Notes under the pieces: model-generated | The model's input: only the letters and a program-made list of their open reading frames with translations | Told to the model about the DNA's origin: nothing | The model's database searches: none | Assembly (NCBI GenBank): GCA_027459705.1 | Contig: DAIDHM010000201.1 | Location: 1-64,000 of the forward strand | Source of the DNA: Ktedonobacteria bacterium | GTDB taxonomy: Bacteria; Chloroflexota; Ktedonobacteria; Ktedonobacterales; JACDGC01 | Direction: 5' to 3' | Length of the DNA: 64,000 bases | Shown: piece after piece, positions 9,001-19,042 of the stretch | Layout: every line of letters starts with the position of its first letter | Numbering within the stretch: the stretch's first letter is position 1 | Program-made: the position numbers and the translations under genes

Positions 9001-9430
9001 TCGCCACCAACGCCGCGAGCGGCAATGGTCTGTTGTCAGACCCTTCGATGTCCCCAGCAATCCATGTGGCCGGTTGTAATGGCCACCGTAGGCTACCTAT
9101 CAGCGCCACTGCCGTGGTGCACCCCGCGAACCCAATCGTCCACCATGGGGAAGTGAAAGCGCCAATCCGAGCGTAGGGACCGCTACATTCCGCGAAAAAA
9201 ATAAGTGGAAGGAACAAGAGCCTGAGGCGCGTGGCCAGGTGTGGTGTTGCCGAGGCAATGGCAGATCTCTGCCCGTCGTGGCGATAGGCGTATAACATGG
9301 GGAGCATGATCCACTGACCGACCCCTTGGGGCCAGGACGCGATCCGCTGCAATAGCGAGAAAAATTGTTGCCAGCGGGAGAACATCGGCGGAAAAGGTGG
9401 GCGGCGCATCGCGGACCTCCGGGGCCTCAC
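6029..9430 (-). CDS. PAS/GAF sensor protein with GGDEF and HD-GYP domains (c-di-GMP metabolism)
   Basis: N-terminal TM segments; PAS-like repeats; VDHFRRFNETYGHDVGD...YGGEEF (GGDEF); HDIGKIGLPD...HHERLDGSGYPDGL (HD-GYP). Confidence 0.93.
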   Translation of the reverse strand: MRPRRSAMRRPPFPPMFSRWQQFFSLLQRIASWPQGVGQWIMLPMLYAYRHDGQRSAIASATPHLATRLRLLFLPLIFFAECSGPYARIGAFTSPWWTIGFAGCTTAVALIGSLRWPLQPATWIAGDIEGSDNRPLPLAALVAIGSLNVVHLALVLQPGPSSAQNGDLLRFLIVAATASSLLSIRAVWLFAAGDLLIGIPHFVQTQRPVMALTQSLWIFLIALFVTISAMTIRQFLSTLDRSTEFHQIGQEMNNLLDEVFTKREALEAANRAQHDALEQVRIERDFLDSLLESIRPDIVLVLNEAGMIVRCNAAMQALFGYAREELIGKLPIFLFPRQRDGLRMILRMRREAHVHGHSAFETELVDRYGVNIILETLITWIPATQLFIAIGRDVSQRVTMERDLALALRESDRLRLEFQTVFESVQDGLVMYDAQGQERHRNEKNQAGFAVPAIALHHTQTMRTQDSSAVLSGCYLLDGQPLQLDDFPVVRLLRTGEIEPPLTVRTLSEDGSSGYVTLQAVPLRLADGTFHGVLGINRDMTAEFRASRQNRILRLLAQQCSKALDETTIAREALDILTTDIGVTNCGLILRDHDRPDYARVLHLHLCDAISAAQASLLANALTTSPIAEDARFHMLQVLAQGVPHFNVSAIDLFDIETQMPITLPMGQLACVPLRVDGKVFGALMAAFRADSPMRWDLPEQEMLLAAADEIATALHRASLYHEAQQLAQVDPLTGLFNHRALQQTLRQEIMSAAAAGLPVSVIMLDVDHFRRFNETYGHDVGDLALSAVAEAIRQAVRRRDYPARYGGEEFTIVLPETSYDEAGHIAERVRQQIASIRLNAQPGRSDIVDSDQSSASPQNHDTRVSSGSLVPVTASLGFATFPTQASVPGSLLKAADLALYAAKHRGRNRVEGYSLELIRQGTGATEAFEALPMHANLEMAQAIINAIDLRDSFTAAHSAGVARYAVAMTHQLGLEELSELAHRGGLVHDIGKIGLPDTILNKRGPLDAEEWQKIRAHTTIGAEMLSHATAFADCVPIARWHHERLDGSGYPDGLRATQIPLIVRILSVADAFEAYTAERPYHSGRSLYEGVCFLRAEVVAGRFDSTLVEALIASLGLDVLAAQRDDDLGAVA

Positions 9431-9652
9431 TTGAGATCAGAAGACGAAAAGTTGCACAGTGAACCATAACGAGGTTCTCTCCTGTATCATCGTCACTTTG
9501 CGTGTGGCCTTGAAGGAGCGTAAAGGGATCGAGCGCGCGAAGATGGCTGGACATCTTCCCTGTTGTCTGGGTATGATAGGAGAGGATGAGCCGCTTTACA
9601 CCGCCCATCCCAGGCAAAACCTGAAGACAACGTCGCCGGAGGCTGATGCCCT

Positions 9653-10810
9653 GTGAATGATTCTCCCTCGCTCGCGCGCACCCCTCTCTATGATGAACAT
9701 CTCCGCCTTGGAGCGCGCATGGTGCCGTTTAGTGGGTGGGAGATGCCCGTGCACTATTCCAGTATTGTCGAGGAACATCGCGCCGTGCGACAAGCGGCTG
9801 GTCTTTTCGATGTCAGCCATATGGGTGAGTTCATGGTCACCGGACCGGGCGCGCTCGATTACCTCGAGGGGCTGGTGCCCAATGCCGTCGGCCGCCTTGA
9901 GCCTGGTCAGGCCCTCTATTCACAGATCTGCCTCCCTGATGGTGGTACGCTCGATGACTTGTTGATCTATCGACGATCCGCATCCGATGCTGATCCCTCG
10001 TATATGGTCGTCGTCAATGCTGGCACACGTCCCAAAGACTGGGCATGGTTTGAGGATCATCTGCCAACGGATGGGAGCGTCACGCTACGCGATCTCTCGG
10101 CCGCGACGGCGCTGATCGCCATACAGGGACCGCAGGCACTGGCGATCCTTGCCACTTTGACGACGGCGCCCCTGATGGATATTACGTATTACCATGCGGT
10201 CGAAGGCTCGGTCGCGAATATACCCTGTCTCATCTCGCGCACGGGGTATACCGGTGAGGATGGATTCGAACTATACCACGCTGCTGAGGCCGCGCCGCAA
10301 CTTTGGCGCGCGTTCCTGGCGGCGGGCGCCCCGGCAGGGTTATTGCCTGCCGGGCTGGGCGCGCGCGATACGCTCCGTCTGGAGGCGGGGTATTGCCTGT
10401 ATGACCATGAACTGACCGAGGCAATCTCGCCGTTGGAAGCGGACCTTGGCTGGTCTGTGCGTCTCAAGAAAGGACACGACTTCATTGGCCGCGCGGCATT
10501 GTGGCAACAGAAGGACGCGGGCATCGCGCGCCGCCGGATTGGATTGGTGCTGCGCCAACGCGCGGTGCCACGGGCGGGGATGGCGATTCTGGCTCCGGAT
10601 GCTGGCGAGGCACAAGCAACCGATACGATTATCGGAACACTCACCTCCGGTACGCTGAGTATCACTCTCAACCAACCAATTGCTATGGGCTACGTTCCAC
10701 CTCAGTTTGCCGTGCCAGGGACAATGCTGGCGGTGGATGTGCGTGGCCGGAGCGTGCCCGCCGAAGTGGTCACGCTGCCATTTTATAAACGCCCTGCAAC
10801 GAATGCCTAG
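9653..10810 (+). CDS. gcvT: Glycine cleavage system aminomethyltransferase (T protein)
   Basis: TPLYDEHLRLGARMVPFSGWEMPVHYSSIVEEHRAVR, DVSHMGE, RTGYTGEDGFELY. Confidence 0.96.
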   Translation: MNDSPSLARTPLYDEHLRLGARMVPFSGWEMPVHYSSIVEEHRAVRQAAGLFDVSHMGEFMVTGPGALDYLEGLVPNAVGRLEPGQALYSQICLPDGGTLDDLLIYRRSASDADPSYMVVVNAGTRPKDWAWFEDHLPTDGSVTLRDLSAATALIAIQGPQALAILATLTTAPLMDITYYHAVEGSVANIPCLISRTGYTGEDGFELYHAAEAAPQLWRAFLAAGAPAGLLPAGLGARDTLRLEAGYCLYDHELTEAISPLEADLGWSVRLKKGHDFIGRAALWQQKDAGIARRRIGLVLRQRAVPRAGMAILAPDAGEAQATDTIIGTLTSGTLSITLNQPIAMGYVPPQFAVPGTMLAVDVRGRSVPAEVVTLPFYKRPATNA

Positions 10811-10971
10811 CGAGTGATCTGCACATGTCACGCTGATTGTACGGGGGCGCTGTGTCCCAGTAGACGAAGACGCAAAACCCAAGCAGGTACACGAGCGACT
10901 TACCCTGCTGATCTACTCGTCCCTCCGCACACCTGGCGAAAACCGCCCAATATTGAGAGGAGCTGACAACC

Positions 10972-11379
10972 ATGGCTGAACTGCACCACCCCGCGGAGCT
11001 GCGTTATACAAAGACCGATGAATGGGTGCGACGCGAAGGCGACATTGCCTATCTCGGAATCACCGACTATGCCCAGGACCAACTTGGCGATATCGTCAAC
11101 CTTGAGGTTGCCTGGGACGAGGCTGGCACGGGCACCGTGCGCAGGGAGCGGGCATTCGGCAACATCGATTCCGTCAAGGCGAGCTCTGAACTGGTCTCGC
11201 CAATCTCTGGCACAATCATTGCCTTCAATGACGTCCTGCAGACCGCACCGGAGACTATCAACACGGATCCCTATGGGACCGGGTGGATCCTCTCTGTGCG
11301 TCTGACGGATCCTGCGGAGGTGGATGCACTGCTGAGCGGTGAAGAATATCTGGCCTATCTGCGCGAGCGCGATCATTGA
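10972..11379 (+). CDS. gcvH: Glycine cleavage system H protein
   Basis: RYTKTDEWVRREGDIAYLGITDYAQDQLGDIV, lipoyl-lysine region NIDSVKASSELVSPISG. Confidence 0.97.
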   Translation: MAELHHPAELRYTKTDEWVRREGDIAYLGITDYAQDQLGDIVNLEVAWDEAGTGTVRRERAFGNIDSVKASSELVSPISGTIIAFNDVLQTAPETINTDPYGTGWILSVRLTDPAEVDALLSGEEYLAYLRERDH

Positions 11380-11502
11380 GATGCGCGCACTATCTTGTCA
11401 TTCTGCTGGTGCCCCGGCGCGGAGGTTCCCCGGATTGATCATCCCGCCATACCATGATTGCCAGCATTGACCCACCAGACGATTTGTTGTTGAGAGTGAA
11501 GC

Positions 11503-12900
11503 ATGACGTACATACCAAATACCACCGAGGAACAACACGCGATGTTGCGGACCCTCGGCGCCGAGACCATCGAGGACTTGCTGTCGGCGATTCCCGCCGC
11601 AGTGCGACTCCAGCGACCATTGCACATGCCAGAGGCCACTCCAGAACCGAATCTCCGTCGACAATTACAGGCGATGGCCAATCGCAATCTGCACCTTGAT
11701 CAGGCAATCAGTTTCCTTGGTGCGGGCAGCTATGACCGGTATGTGCCGAGTGTCGTGGCCCATCTGGCGAAACGCTCCGAGTTCCTGACCTCCTATACTC
11801 CCTATCAGCCCGAAGTCAGTCAGGGTATGTTGCAGTCAACCTATGAATTCCAGACGATGATCTGTCAGATCACCGGGATGGATATCGCTAATGCCTCGCT
11901 CTATGATGGCTCGACGGCGATGGTTGAGGCTGCTCTATTAGCGATCGGACCAACCGGGCGCGGTGAGGTTTTGGTCTCGCGCGCCGTAGATCCGCAATAT
12001 CGTCAGACCCTGATGACTTATGCGCGCGCGCGCGGCTTCACGGTGCGCGAGATTGCGCTGGCAGACGGGGTAACTTCAGCGCAAGACCTGGAAGCGCACC
12101 TGACGAATGCGACCAAAGCCGTAATTGTGCAGCATCCCAATTTCTTTGGCAATTTGGAAGATATGGCGACCTTCGCCGACCTGACGCATCACCAGAAAGC
12201 GCTCTTTGTCGCGGTGATTACGGATCCCGCTTCGCTGGGTGTGCTGGCGCCCCCAGGCGCGTACGATGCGGATATCGTCGTGGCCGAAGGGCAGAGCCTG
12301 GGCAACCCAATTGGTTTCGGCGCGCCCGCGCTGGGGATCTTCGCCTCCAAGTCTGAACTGATGCGCCGATTGCCGGGCCGTCTCGTGGGCGAGACCGTCG
12401 ATGATCGCGGCCAGCGCGGTTACGTCTTGACCCTGCAGGCGCGCGAACAGCAGATTCGCCGCGAACGCGCCACCAGCAATATTTGTACGAACCAGGCATT
12501 GCTGGCAGTTTTCGCGACGGTGTACCTCGCGGCATTGGGCAAGCAGGGATTCCGCGAGCTCGGTGAACAGTGTGTGCGACGCGCGCATTATGCCTTCGAC
12601 GAGCTGACGAAGATACCAGGTGTGCAGCCAGTCTTTGGCGCGCAAGCGGCTGCGGTTCCACCCTTTTTTCATGAGTTCGCCCTGCGTTTGCCGATGCCGA
12701 TTGCCAAAGTCAATAAAGCGTTACTCAAAGAAGGCATTATTGGTGGGTACGATCTGACCTCGACCTATCCGGAACTCGATGCTACGGGCACAGGATCTTC
12801 CTGCGCGCTCTTCTGTGTGACAGAGACCCGCACGCGTGACGATATCGATCATCTGGTCGCCGCCCTCAGGACAACGTTGAGCAAAGGGAACAAGCGATGA
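11503..12900 (+). CDS. gcvPA: Glycine dehydrogenase (decarboxylating) subunit 1
   Basis: [49 protein letters not shown]. Confidence 0.96.
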   Translation: MTYIPNTTEEQHAMLRTLGAETIEDLLSAIPAAVRLQRPLHMPEATPEPNLRRQLQAMANRNLHLDQAISFLGAGSYDRYVPSVVAHLAKRSEFLTSYTPYQPEVSQGMLQSTYEFQTMICQITGMDIANASLYDGSTAMVEAALLAIGPTGRGEVLVSRAVDPQYRQTLMTYARARGFTVREIALADGVTSAQDLEAHLTNATKAVIVQHPNFFGNLEDMATFADLTHHQKALFVAVITDPASLGVLAPPGAYDADIVVAEGQSLGNPIGFGAPALGIFASKSELMRRLPGRLVGETVDDRGQRGYVLTLQAREQQIRRERATSNICTNQALLAVFATVYLAALGKQGFRELGEQCVRRAHYAFDELTKIPGVQPVFGAQAAAVPPFFHEFALRLPMPIAKVNKALLKEGIIGGYDLTSTYPELDATGTGSSCALFCVTETRTRDDIDHLVAALRTTLSKGNKR

Positions 12901-14402
12901 GCACCGAACCACTGATCTTTACCCTGGGCGCCCCAGGCCGACGGGCCGCGACCATGCCCAGTTGGGACATTCCGGAGCGTCCGCTGAGCGATCTGCTTCC
13001 GGCCGAAGCTCTGCGTCAGGATCTCGCGCCATTGCCCGAAGTCAGCGAGATTGAGATTGTCCGTCACTATACCCATTTGGCGCAGCGCAATTTCAGCGTC
13101 GATAGTGGATTCTATCCGCTCGGGTCGTGCACGATGAAGTATAACCCGAAGCTGAACGAAGATATGGCATCGCTACCGGGCTTCGCGCGCATCCATCCCC
13201 TGCAAGATCCTGCTACCGTGCCGGGAGCAATCCAGCTCATGTATGAGCTGGAAGAGATGCTGGCAGAGATCTCTGGGATGGAACGCGTGACGCTGCAACC
13301 TGCCGCGGGAGCGCATGGCGAAATTACCGGCCTGATGATCATCAAAGCCTATCATGCCCACCGGGGTGAAGGCCATCGCAACATCGTGCTGATCCCCGAT
13401 GGCGCGCACGGCACCAATCCCGCCAGCGCCACACTGGCGGACTTCGAGATCCGCGAGGTGCGGAGCGATGGGCGGGGCGGCGTGGATCTGGATCATCTGC
13501 GCGAGATGCTGGATGACCGGGTGGCGGCCTTGATGATGACGAATCCCAATACGCTTGGGGTCTTTGATGAGCATATCGTCGAGATTGCTCGGATGGTGCA
13601 CGAGCGTGGTGGCCAACTCTATTATGATGGCGCCAATGCCAATGCCATCCTGGGGTTGGCGCGTCCAGGTGATATGGGCTTCGACGTCGTCCACTTCAAC
13701 CTGCACAAAACCTGTTCGACACCGCACGGTGGTGGCGGCCCCGGGGCCGGGCCGATCGGTGTGGCCAGTCACCTGGTCCCTTTCCTGCCAGGTCCCTTAC
13801 CGGCGCTGGAGCAGGGCGAGTATGTGATGCGTGACGCGGGCCCGCACTCGATTGGCCGGGTGCGTGCCAACCATGGCAATTTCCTCGTCCTCGTTCGTGC
13901 GTATACGTACCTGCGCTTCAATGGTCCGGATGGCCTGCGGCAGGTGAGCGAAAACGCCATTCTCAACGCAAATTATGTCATGCACGCGTTGAAGGATCTG
14001 TACTACCTGCCCTTTGACCGCACCTGCATGCATGAATTCGTCCTTTCGGCTTCGCGCTTCAAGGCGGATTATGGGGTCACGGCAACTGATATTGCCAAGC
14101 GTATTCTGGATTTTGGCATACACGCGCCGACCAACTACTTCCCGCTGATTGTGCAGGAAGCCATCATGATAGAGCCGACAGAGACAGAGACGCGCGAGCA
14201 GCTCGATACGTTCATTGCGGTGATGCGGCAGATCGCTGAAGAGGCGCGCACTGATCCCGCGTATTTGAAAGGCGCTCCCTATACCACTCCAGTTGGTCGC
14301 CTGGACCTTACGCTGGCAGCGCGCAAACCACGGTTGCGCTGGGAGCCCAATCAAGAACCGTTGATGCCAGCGAAACCCGTCCCTGTCGGCCACAGTCATT
14401 GA
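12897..14402 (+). CDS. gcvPB: Glycine dehydrogenase (decarboxylating) subunit 2
   Basis: [38 protein letters not shown] (PLP lysine region); ATGA overlap with gcvPA. Confidence 0.96.
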   Translation: MSTEPLIFTLGAPGRRAATMPSWDIPERPLSDLLPAEALRQDLAPLPEVSEIEIVRHYTHLAQRNFSVDSGFYPLGSCTMKYNPKLNEDMASLPGFARIHPLQDPATVPGAIQLMYELEEMLAEISGMERVTLQPAAGAHGEITGLMIIKAYHAHRGEGHRNIVLIPDGAHGTNPASATLADFEIREVRSDGRGGVDLDHLREMLDDRVAALMMTNPNTLGVFDEHIVEIARMVHERGGQLYYDGANANAILGLARPGDMGFDVVHFNLHKTCSTPHGGGGPGAGPIGVASHLVPFLPGPLPALEQGEYVMRDAGPHSIGRVRANHGNFLVLVRAYTYLRFNGPDGLRQVSENAILNANYVMHALKDLYYLPFDRTCMHEFVLSASRFKADYGVTATDIAKRILDFGIHAPTNYFPLIVQEAIMIEPTETETREQLDTFIAVMRQIAEEARTDPAYLKGAPYTTPVGRLDLTLAARKPRLRWEPNQEPLMPAKPVPVGHSH

Positions 14403-14443
14403 TGCGTTTGGCTCGATGATGCATTGCGCAAGGCGTTTGTCAC

Positions 14444-14480
14444 ACTGGGCGCCGTCGCGGGACGGCACCCAGTCATTTTT
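14444..14480 (+). terminator. Rho-independent terminator after gcvPB
   Basis: ACTGGGCGCCGTC-GCGG-GACGGCACCCAGT (one mismatch) followed by CATTTTTG. Confidence 0.75.
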
Positions 14481-14491
14481 GAGGAGGAACC

Positions 14492-14896
14492 ATGTCGGAG
14501 CTTTCCCAGACCATAAACGCGGCGTTTGCTGACCTATTGCAAAGCACTGCCCTGGCGCATATCGCGACGCTCGGTCCGGATGGGGCGCCCCAGAGTTCTC
14601 CAGTCTGGTTTGACTGGGATGGTGAGTTTCTGTTGTTCAGCCAGACCAAAGATCGCCAAAAATATAAAAATGTGCGGCGCGACGCGCGCATCGCGCTCTC
14701 GATTGTGGATCCGCAAAATCCCTATCGCTACCTGGAGATCCGCGGCCGTGTGGCGCGCATTGACGACGATCCCGACAAAGCGTTTATCAATAAGATGTCA
14801 GCCAAGTATACCGGTGAGCCGAACTATGCTTTCGATAAACCTGGCGCCCAACGGGTCGTGATTGTCGTGCAACCTGAACATATTACCCACATGTAG
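14492..14896 (+). CDS. PPOX-class (pyridoxamine 5'-phosphate oxidase-like / F420-dependent) protein
   Basis: AHIATLGPDGAPQSSPVWFDWDGEFLLFSQTKDRQKYKNVRRDARIALSI, YLEIRGRVARI. Confidence 0.88.
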   Translation: MSELSQTINAAFADLLQSTALAHIATLGPDGAPQSSPVWFDWDGEFLLFSQTKDRQKYKNVRRDARIALSIVDPQNPYRYLEIRGRVARIDDDPDKAFINKMSAKYTGEPNYAFDKPGAQRVVIVVQPEHITHM

Positions 14897-15025
14897 CCAC
14901 AGGGGAGTGCGCGACGCCAAGATTGCGGCGATCGGGTGGCCTGATAGTGTCGGGTCAGCCGGTCGTCGCTGTAGGTTGGCTATGTTTGCTCTATCGCTGA
15001 ACGATAGGTTGTCGTCTTCAGTGTT

Positions 15026-16408
15026 TCAAGATCGATCAGGGAGGGCGGCGAGCTGCTCCAGCGCCATGCGGAGGTAATTTGGAATGGACTGCTCGAGTTC
15101 CCACCGCTGCTCCAGCGCTGGCACAATGGTGCGCTGGTAGGTGATCGCGAGGTGTAAAGGCGCGAGGACACTGGCGATTGCCATGGCTCGTTGCAGATCC
15201 TCAGTGGATTTATACAGTGACCAGGGCGTCAGATACGCCGCATGCAGCCGATCCACCGCATCTGTCTCGGCCAGCGATCCGGCGCCTTCCGCCAGAAAAA
15301 TTGCCGGGCTCATGAAAGGATGCGTAAGTGCGGCGTCTGACCAATCACGAAAAAGTGGCACCCCGGCTTCTGTCCATATGATATTCGCGGCCCAAAGTTC
15401 GCCAGCGTCTAGCGAGTCTGGGATTGTATAGGACGCCAACTCGGTGGCCAGCGCGGTAATGCGTGGGATTGCTTTTCGCAAGGATACCATTTCAGATGCG
15501 GTCAAGCCGCCTTTGTCGGCAAACACGTTGGGGGTGACAGAGTCGGTCTCCCCGAAAAGCGCAGCGCAGAGCGTAGGGATATCCTCAATCGGATGCTGCG
15601 GCACCCCCAGATCGCGGAGATCTTGCTGGCGAAGCGCGAGACCGATCTGGATCTCGGCATAACGCCGGAGAGCATCTTCCCAATGCGCGATTTGGGGAGC
15701 GGAATCGAGTGGTGTGCCATTGAATTCGCGCGTAAGGATCCAGCGACGATCTGGTTCGACAGCGATAATTGCGGGAAAATTGCGTGGATACCAGGAAGCT
15801 AGCGCGCGCATGAGTGGCACTTCGGAGCTAGCCCAGGGTGGCAATGCTTTCAGATAAAAATTGCCGTCATTCGTGTGCGCGCATAAGACGCACGAACGCT
15901 CCCATGTATGCACCTGTTCGACAGCGTGGAGGGTAATTCCCTGCATTCGCACCTGATCGCGGATCCAATTGCGCGTCGCGTCGAACCAGCCGCGGCGTGC
16001 CCAGAGGCGGCGTTTTCCCGGAATGCCCTGGGCCTGCTCGGAGAACCAGGCTATGAGCAGGTCGCGTTGCGCGAGGTCGCCCATTGCCAGAGCATCCAGC
16101 GCATCACGCGTCACCCAGCGACCGCGACCAGGCGGAGTCCAGGCGGGCGAACGATTCTCGAATTCGTACGTACGAGTCACGAGCATGTTGGCGGGGTCAG
16201 TGGTGGTCGCGAAGCAGCGTAGCGTCGTCACATCGATACCAAAGTGGTCATGCATGGCAGCATTCACATCTCTGACAGCTTTCCAGGAACGCGGTTCGTG
16301 ATCCTCCCAGCTGGGCAGCCACCATGCGTCGTCCGCAAAGATTAAGCAAACCATTTGCTTGCTCACATGGGGGATAATGCCAATATAGCGATAGACCGAT
16401 TGCCGCAT
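15026..16408 (-). CDS. Phosphotransferase (APH/kinase-fold)-like protein with a divergent catalytic loop
   Basis: FYLKALPPWASSEVPLMRALASWYP, LDAGELWAANIIW...PLFRDWSDAALTHPFMSP resembles the HGDLHxxNI...xxDWxDAxxxHPF kinase-like motif. Confidence 0.6.
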   Translation of the reverse strand: MRQSVYRYIGIIPHVSKQMVCLIFADDAWWLPSWEDHEPRSWKAVRDVNAAMHDHFGIDVTTLRCFATTTDPANMLVTRTYEFENRSPAWTPPGRGRWVTRDALDALAMGDLAQRDLLIAWFSEQAQGIPGKRRLWARRGWFDATRNWIRDQVRMQGITLHAVEQVHTWERSCVLCAHTNDGNFYLKALPPWASSEVPLMRALASWYPRNFPAIIAVEPDRRWILTREFNGTPLDSAPQIAHWEDALRRYAEIQIGLALRQQDLRDLGVPQHPIEDIPTLCAALFGETDSVTPNVFADKGGLTASEMVSLRKAIPRITALATELASYTIPDSLDAGELWAANIIWTEAGVPLFRDWSDAALTHPFMSPAIFLAEGAGSLAETDAVDRLHAAYLTPWSLYKSTEDLQRAMAIASVLAPLHLAITYQRTIVPALEQRWELEQSIPNYLRMALEQLAALPDRS

Positions 16409-16737
16409 TCCTCACTCCACCTCGCGAGATCATTTTTGATCAGGCTCAGCATAGCATAGCGACGCAACTGCGATTGACCCTGACGCCAGGATTGTGCTCG
16501 CTCGTGTGCGCCACTTTGTCAACTGTGTAGCATGCCTGTCTTCTTCTCGGGTTTTGTAGTTTTTCAGGTGTCTGGGGAACCAACCCCGTTGATCCCGCTC
16601 GACATCCGCGGATAGGGGTCCCTGCGGATGGTATAATATATTGAACACGCCGTGAGATGATCGAATGTGTACGATGATCTCGCGAAGGTGAGGATAATTT
16701 TGACGGCGGCAACGCTGAGTGAACATATTGGATCACG

Positions 16738-17292
16738 ATGAACAATAGTAATCGACGGGCCAAGGGACGCAGGGACCATGATCATGTGAAGCGGGTCATT
16801 CAAGGCGCCGCGCCAGCTCCGGAACAGGAGCATGGGGGAGCGATACCCCCTAGTGAAGCCATTGCGCCGCTGGATCCAGAGGCGCTCCTCATCGCTGATA
16901 CCCATGAACCAGAACCGGAGGAACCTGAAGTTTCATTCAGCATGCAGGATGCGAGCGAAGCCTCTCTCCCACAAGAACCCACCGCGGATCCTCAGGATGG
17001 CGCGCGGCCTGTAGCTAATGGGAATCATCCCAATGGAACTCGCCACATTACGCAGCGTGTTGCCACCCCTCCGAACGCTCTGAGCCCGTTGCTAGAGACC
17101 TTACGAGCGCTCTTTAGCGAGGATCGCGCCAATGGTGCGCAAGCTGACGCGATGCGATGTGGTATCTGCTATCTTACGTACCATCGCGAATTTTTGCGCT
17201 ACCATGAGGCGGAAGGATTCTATGCGTGCCAGGCGTGCGAGACAGCGCTGGGGAGTGCTCAGGTGCACATGGTGCATCGACAGCGCAAATAA
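16738..17292 (+). CDS. Hypothetical protein: disordered acidic/proline-rich N-terminus, C-terminal Cys4-type zinc-binding motif
   Basis: Good RBS-free ORF with CGIC...CQAC pairs; intact and isolated on this strand. Confidence 0.55.
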   Translation: MNNSNRRAKGRRDHDHVKRVIQGAAPAPEQEHGGAIPPSEAIAPLDPEALLIADTHEPEPEEPEVSFSMQDASEASLPQEPTADPQDGARPVANGNHPNGTRHITQRVATPPNALSPLLETLRALFSEDRANGAQADAMRCGICYLTYHREFLRYHEAEGFYACQACETALGSAQVHMVHRQRK

Positions 17293-17467
17293 GCGTCATT
17301 GCCCTAGTCGGACGCACGATCCTGCGGTACAATGGCAGTGGGCTTCGATGCGGCGAATGCTTCGTGGTGCATTGAACCTCATCTCAACCGGATGATCCGG
17401 TGCTAGAGCAACAGCCGGCGATGCCTGGGCCGTTGGTGACCCACAGGCAAACTGGCGGGAGCGTCAT

Positions 17468-19015
17468 GTGTCCTTCCCAATACTAACCGCGATCGTCTTT
17501 GTGCCAATCATTGGCGCGGCCATCGCGCTGTTCTTACCGCGTGGTGTCGCCTGGGGTTGGGCGTTCTTCGTGGCGATGGTCGACCTGGTGTTGACCATTG
17601 TGATGGGTTTTAGCTTCCATGTCGGCACCGGGGGATTCCAATTCGCGGAATCCCAGCCGTGGATTCCTGGCTTAGGTCTGAATTATGCCGTTGGCATCGA
17701 TGGCATCAGCCTATTTCTTGCAATTTTAACTGCGTTACTGGCGGTGGTAGCTATCGCTGCCTCCTGGTCAAATCCCCAACGTCCGGGTACCTATTACGCG
17801 TGGATGCTCCTGTTGAGCGGTGGCATTCTGGGGGTTTTCGCTGCGACGAATGTCTTCCTGTTTTATGTGTTTTGGGAGATTATGCTCGTCCCGGCGTACC
17901 TCCTGATTGGGACTTTCGGGGGACCACGGCGAGCCTATGCCGCGATCAAATTCGTCATCTATACGGCGATTGGCAGCCTGCTCATGCTCGCGGGTATTAT
18001 TGGTCTGGGAGCGGTGACACAGGGTAGTCATGGTGTCTCGTTAGATATACCATCGCTGATTGGTCACGTGCCAGTGAGTGCACAGGGTATCCTCTTTCTC
18101 GCTTTCTTTGCGGCATTTGCCGTGAAGGTGCCGCTGGTTCCATTCCATTCATGGTTGCCTGACGCGTACACGGAAGCACCAATACCGGTGACGATCATGC
18201 TGGCAGGCGCCATGTCCAAGACCGGCGCCTATGGATTCCTGCGATTCTGTTTGCCGCTCTTTCCCCAGGCTGCGCACCAGGCCGCCCCAATCATAGAGAC
18301 CCTGGCCGTCATTGGCATTCTGTATTGCGCGGTGCAAGCACTGATTCAGACCGATTTTAAGCGTCTTTTAGCGTATTCCAGTATCAGCCATCTTGGGGTG
18401 GTGATGCTGGGTATCTTTGCACTCAATACACAAGGCATTGATGGGGCGGTGCTCCAGATGGTCAACCACGGTATCACTACGGGAGCCCTGTTTTTGATTG
18501 CCGGGTATATTGAAGCGCGTACGGGAACGCGCTCCATCGCGGCGCTGGGTGGCTTGGCGGCGCGCGTTCCTATGTTGGCGATAACTTTTGGAATTGCCGC
18601 GCTCTCGTCATTGGGTCTGCCCGGATTGAACAGCTTCGCAGGTGAGTTTCTTGCGTTGCTCGGCGCATTCCATGCCAATCCCCTCTTTGGGGTGTTAGGC
18701 ACGTTGGTCGTAATTCCGGCTGCCTGGTATCTTTTGCGCTTCTTCCAGGGAGTCATGCAAGGTCCCGTAGTTGGGCCAACAGCTACTCCGACAGGTGTGG
18801 AACAATCAGCTCATCAAGACAAGCGATCAACGGTTGCGGGTAGCGTGCGTGATCTGCGTCCAGGTGATCTGGCAATCCTCATCCCGTTACTAGCACTGAT
18901 GGTGGGGATTGGGTTTTATCCCGCGCCGTTACCAGACCGCATCGAACCTTCAGTACAGTCCGCATTGTCGGTGGTGGCCACTCCACATCCAACTCTGCTG
19001 GTGCCACACCGCTAG
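17468..19015 (+). CDS. nuoM: NADH-quinone oxidoreductase subunit M (GTG start)
   Basis: NYAVGIDGISLFL, FYVFWEIMLVPAYLLIG, VPLVPFHSWLPDAYTEAP, DFKRLLAYSSISHLG. Confidence 0.95.
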   Translation: MSFPILTAIVFVPIIGAAIALFLPRGVAWGWAFFVAMVDLVLTIVMGFSFHVGTGGFQFAESQPWIPGLGLNYAVGIDGISLFLAILTALLAVVAIAASWSNPQRPGTYYAWMLLLSGGILGVFAATNVFLFYVFWEIMLVPAYLLIGTFGGPRRAYAAIKFVIYTAIGSLLMLAGIIGLGAVTQGSHGVSLDIPSLIGHVPVSAQGILFLAFFAAFAVKVPLVPFHSWLPDAYTEAPIPVTIMLAGAMSKTGAYGFLRFCLPLFPQAAHQAAPIIETLAVIGILYCAVQALIQTDFKRLLAYSSISHLGVVMLGIFALNTQGIDGAVLQMVNHGITTGALFLIAGYIEARTGTRSIAALGGLAARVPMLAITFGIAALSSLGLPGLNSFAGEFLALLGAFHANPLFGVLGTLVVIPAAWYLLRFFQGVMQGPVVGPTATPTGVEQSAHQDKRSTVAGSVRDLRPGDLAILIPLLALMVGIGFYPAPLPDRIEPSVQSALSVVATPHPTLLVPHR

Positions 19016-19042
19016 TGGCTCGGTGGGCGCGGACTATCCGCC

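Noticed and set aside
9585-9655. Possible glycine riboswitch upstream of gcvT (GGAGAG...CCAGGCAAAACCTGAAGAC)
   Set aside because: Position and the CAGGCAAAA string fit, but the GGAGAG to CAGGCAAAA distance is only about 30 nt and the conserved CGCCGAAGGxGCAA core is missing; an Infernal search with the glycine riboswitch model would decide.
17404-17466. GCCTG...CAGGC structure just before nuoM as a riboswitch
   Set aside because: Only a short imperfect stem; no known riboswitch core recognised.
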